DNA of 64,000 nucleotides. Source: Flavobacterium sp. Sd200. Its GTDB lineage: Bacteria > Bacteroidota > Bacteroidia > Flavobacteriales > Flavobacteriaceae. The notes beneath the pieces are model-generated. The model saw nothing but the letters and a program-made list of their open reading frames with translations, did not search any database and had not been told where the DNA came from. A program made the translations under genes and the position numbers. Below are positions 63,291 to 64,000 of the stretch, piece after piece; position 1 is the first letter of the stretch, and each line of letters opens with the position of its first letter. The DNA lies in contig NZ_WUMN01000001.1 in assembly GCF_009826935.1 (NCBI RefSeq), positions 1,302,001-1,366,000 of the forward strand, given 5' to 3'.

Positions 63291-64000
63291 TTAATGAATA
63301 GTTCCTGCGGGCTCTACGTGTATGTGCACGTAAGCAAACTGTGGCAAATGTTCTTGTATATGATCCTGTACCGCATGGGCTATTGTGTGCCCCTGCTCTA
63401 CCGTTAGGTTTTTATTAACCCACACGTGCATATCGGCGTGGCTTTGCAGTCCCATTTTTCTAATATAACATTTTTCTATATACTCCACTCCAGGCACTTC
63501 AGCAGCCAGTTTTTTAACCTGTTCGTTAAGCTGTGGTTCAAGCTCTTCATCAAGAAGTTCACCTATGGCAGGCCTTGCAATAAGATAAGCATTTATAATA
63601 ATCACGGCACCTGCAAGCAGTGCAGCCCAATCGTCAGCTACTTCATATCCGGCTCCACCCCAAAGACCAATACTAATACCAATAAAAGCAGCAGCAGACG
63701 TTATTGCATCACTGCGATGATGAAAGGCATCTGCTTTTACCGCACCGCTGTTTATTTCATTACCAGTTTTTAAAACGTAGCGGTATAAAAGTTCTTTGGT
63801 TATAATTACACCTCCAAGTATTATAAGGGTAAATGCTTTGGGCGATTTATGTGGTGTCCTGATGTTGTGTATGCTCTCTACCCCTATTATTATGGCAGCA
63901 AGTACCAATGCTAAAGCAATGCCCAGTGCAATAAGTGCTTCGGCTTTGCCATGCCCATAAGGGTGCTCTTTATCGGCCGGTTTAGACGACCATTTTAGCC
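63291..64000 (-). CDS. Cation diffusion facilitator (CDF) transporter, 5' truncated by the window end
   Basis: The frame runs off the window edge; an internal TTG at 63908 is not the real start, because upstream codons read ...KPADKEHPYGHGKAEALIAL, the signature of CDF proteins (HPYGHGKAE). Next come membrane helices 3-6 with HHRSDAITSAAAFIGI (HxxxD metal site), then a cytoplasmic domain (VPGVEYIEKCYIRKMGLQSH) with ADMHVWVNKNLTVEQGHTIA and a His-rich end (IHVEPAGTIH). It exports Zn2+, Fe2+ or a related cation from the cytoplasm. The RND metal pump at the other end of the window is unrelated in operon terms. Confidence 0.93.
   Translation of the reverse strand, partial: LKWSSKPADKEHPYGHGKAEALIALGIALALVLAAIIIGVESIHNIRTPHKSPKAFTLIILGGVIITKELLYRYVLKTGNEINSGAVKADAFHHRSDAITSAAAFIGISIGLWGGAGYEVADDWAALLAGAVIIINAYLIARPAIGELLDEELEPQLNEQVKKLAAEVPGVEYIEKCYIRKMGLQSHADMHVWVNKNLTVEQGHTIAHAVQDHIQEHLPQFAYVHIHVEPAGTIH

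Overview
The window looks like a chromosomal segment of a Bacteroidota, most likely a Flavobacterium or close Flavobacteriaceae relative. The signs are a SusC/SusD pair, two hybrid two-component systems (HTCS), cargo proteins with type IX secretion (T9SS) C-terminal signals, many short lipoprotein signals, AT-rich spacers, and several TAnnTTTG boxes (the Bacteroidota sigma -7 element).

Layout. 1-4.3 kb: heavy-metal RND efflux (CusA/CzcA type) with a TolC-like outer-membrane factor fused to the pump C-terminus, followed by a His-rich adaptor. 4.3-23 kb: a signalling and surface region with a TPR histidine kinase, a T9SS SBBP-repeat protein, a TPR lipoprotein with a C-terminal HTH, an HTCS, and a 2274-residue T9SS protein built from four right-handed beta-helix modules. 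23-24.8 kb: a more AT-rich islet with a truncated Rhs C-terminal tip carrying an HEEGH zincin-like domain, translationally coupled to a possible immunity gene.

24.9-52.9 kb: a polysaccharide utilization locus (PUL), all on the minus strand and read from the high-coordinate end: HTCS, SusC, SusD, IPT/TIG surface glycan-binding lipoprotein, alginate-lyase-family lyase, GH97, heparinase II/III-like protein, DUF4861 lipoprotein, GH43, alpha/beta-hydrolase, GH127/146, GH88, GH28-like protein, sugar porter, KduD-like dehydrogenase. Lyases, an unsaturated glucuronyl hydrolase and KduD together point to a uronic-acid-rich glycan. GH43 and GH127/146 point to pentose (arabinose) decorations and GH97 to an alpha-linked hexose. 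The exact substrate cannot be read from sequence.

52.9-64 kb: an SDR with an AraC regulator, tRNA-Pro(GGG), a small lipoprotein, kdsA (metal-dependent class), an HD-domain gene with an in-frame TGA near its 5' end, a TonB-dependent receptor, a ClC-type channel with an HPP membrane protein, a BNR-repeat lipoprotein (possible lyase), and the 3' part of a cation diffusion facilitator gene cut by the window end.

The most notable non-coding signals are two pairs of direct repeats, each with exactly 21-bp periodicity. One lies in front of the giant beta-helix gene beside HTCS1, the other between HTCS2 and susC. They differ in sequence but share geometry, as expected for tandem AraC-type half-sites, and are the best candidates for the operators of the two HTCS regulators.
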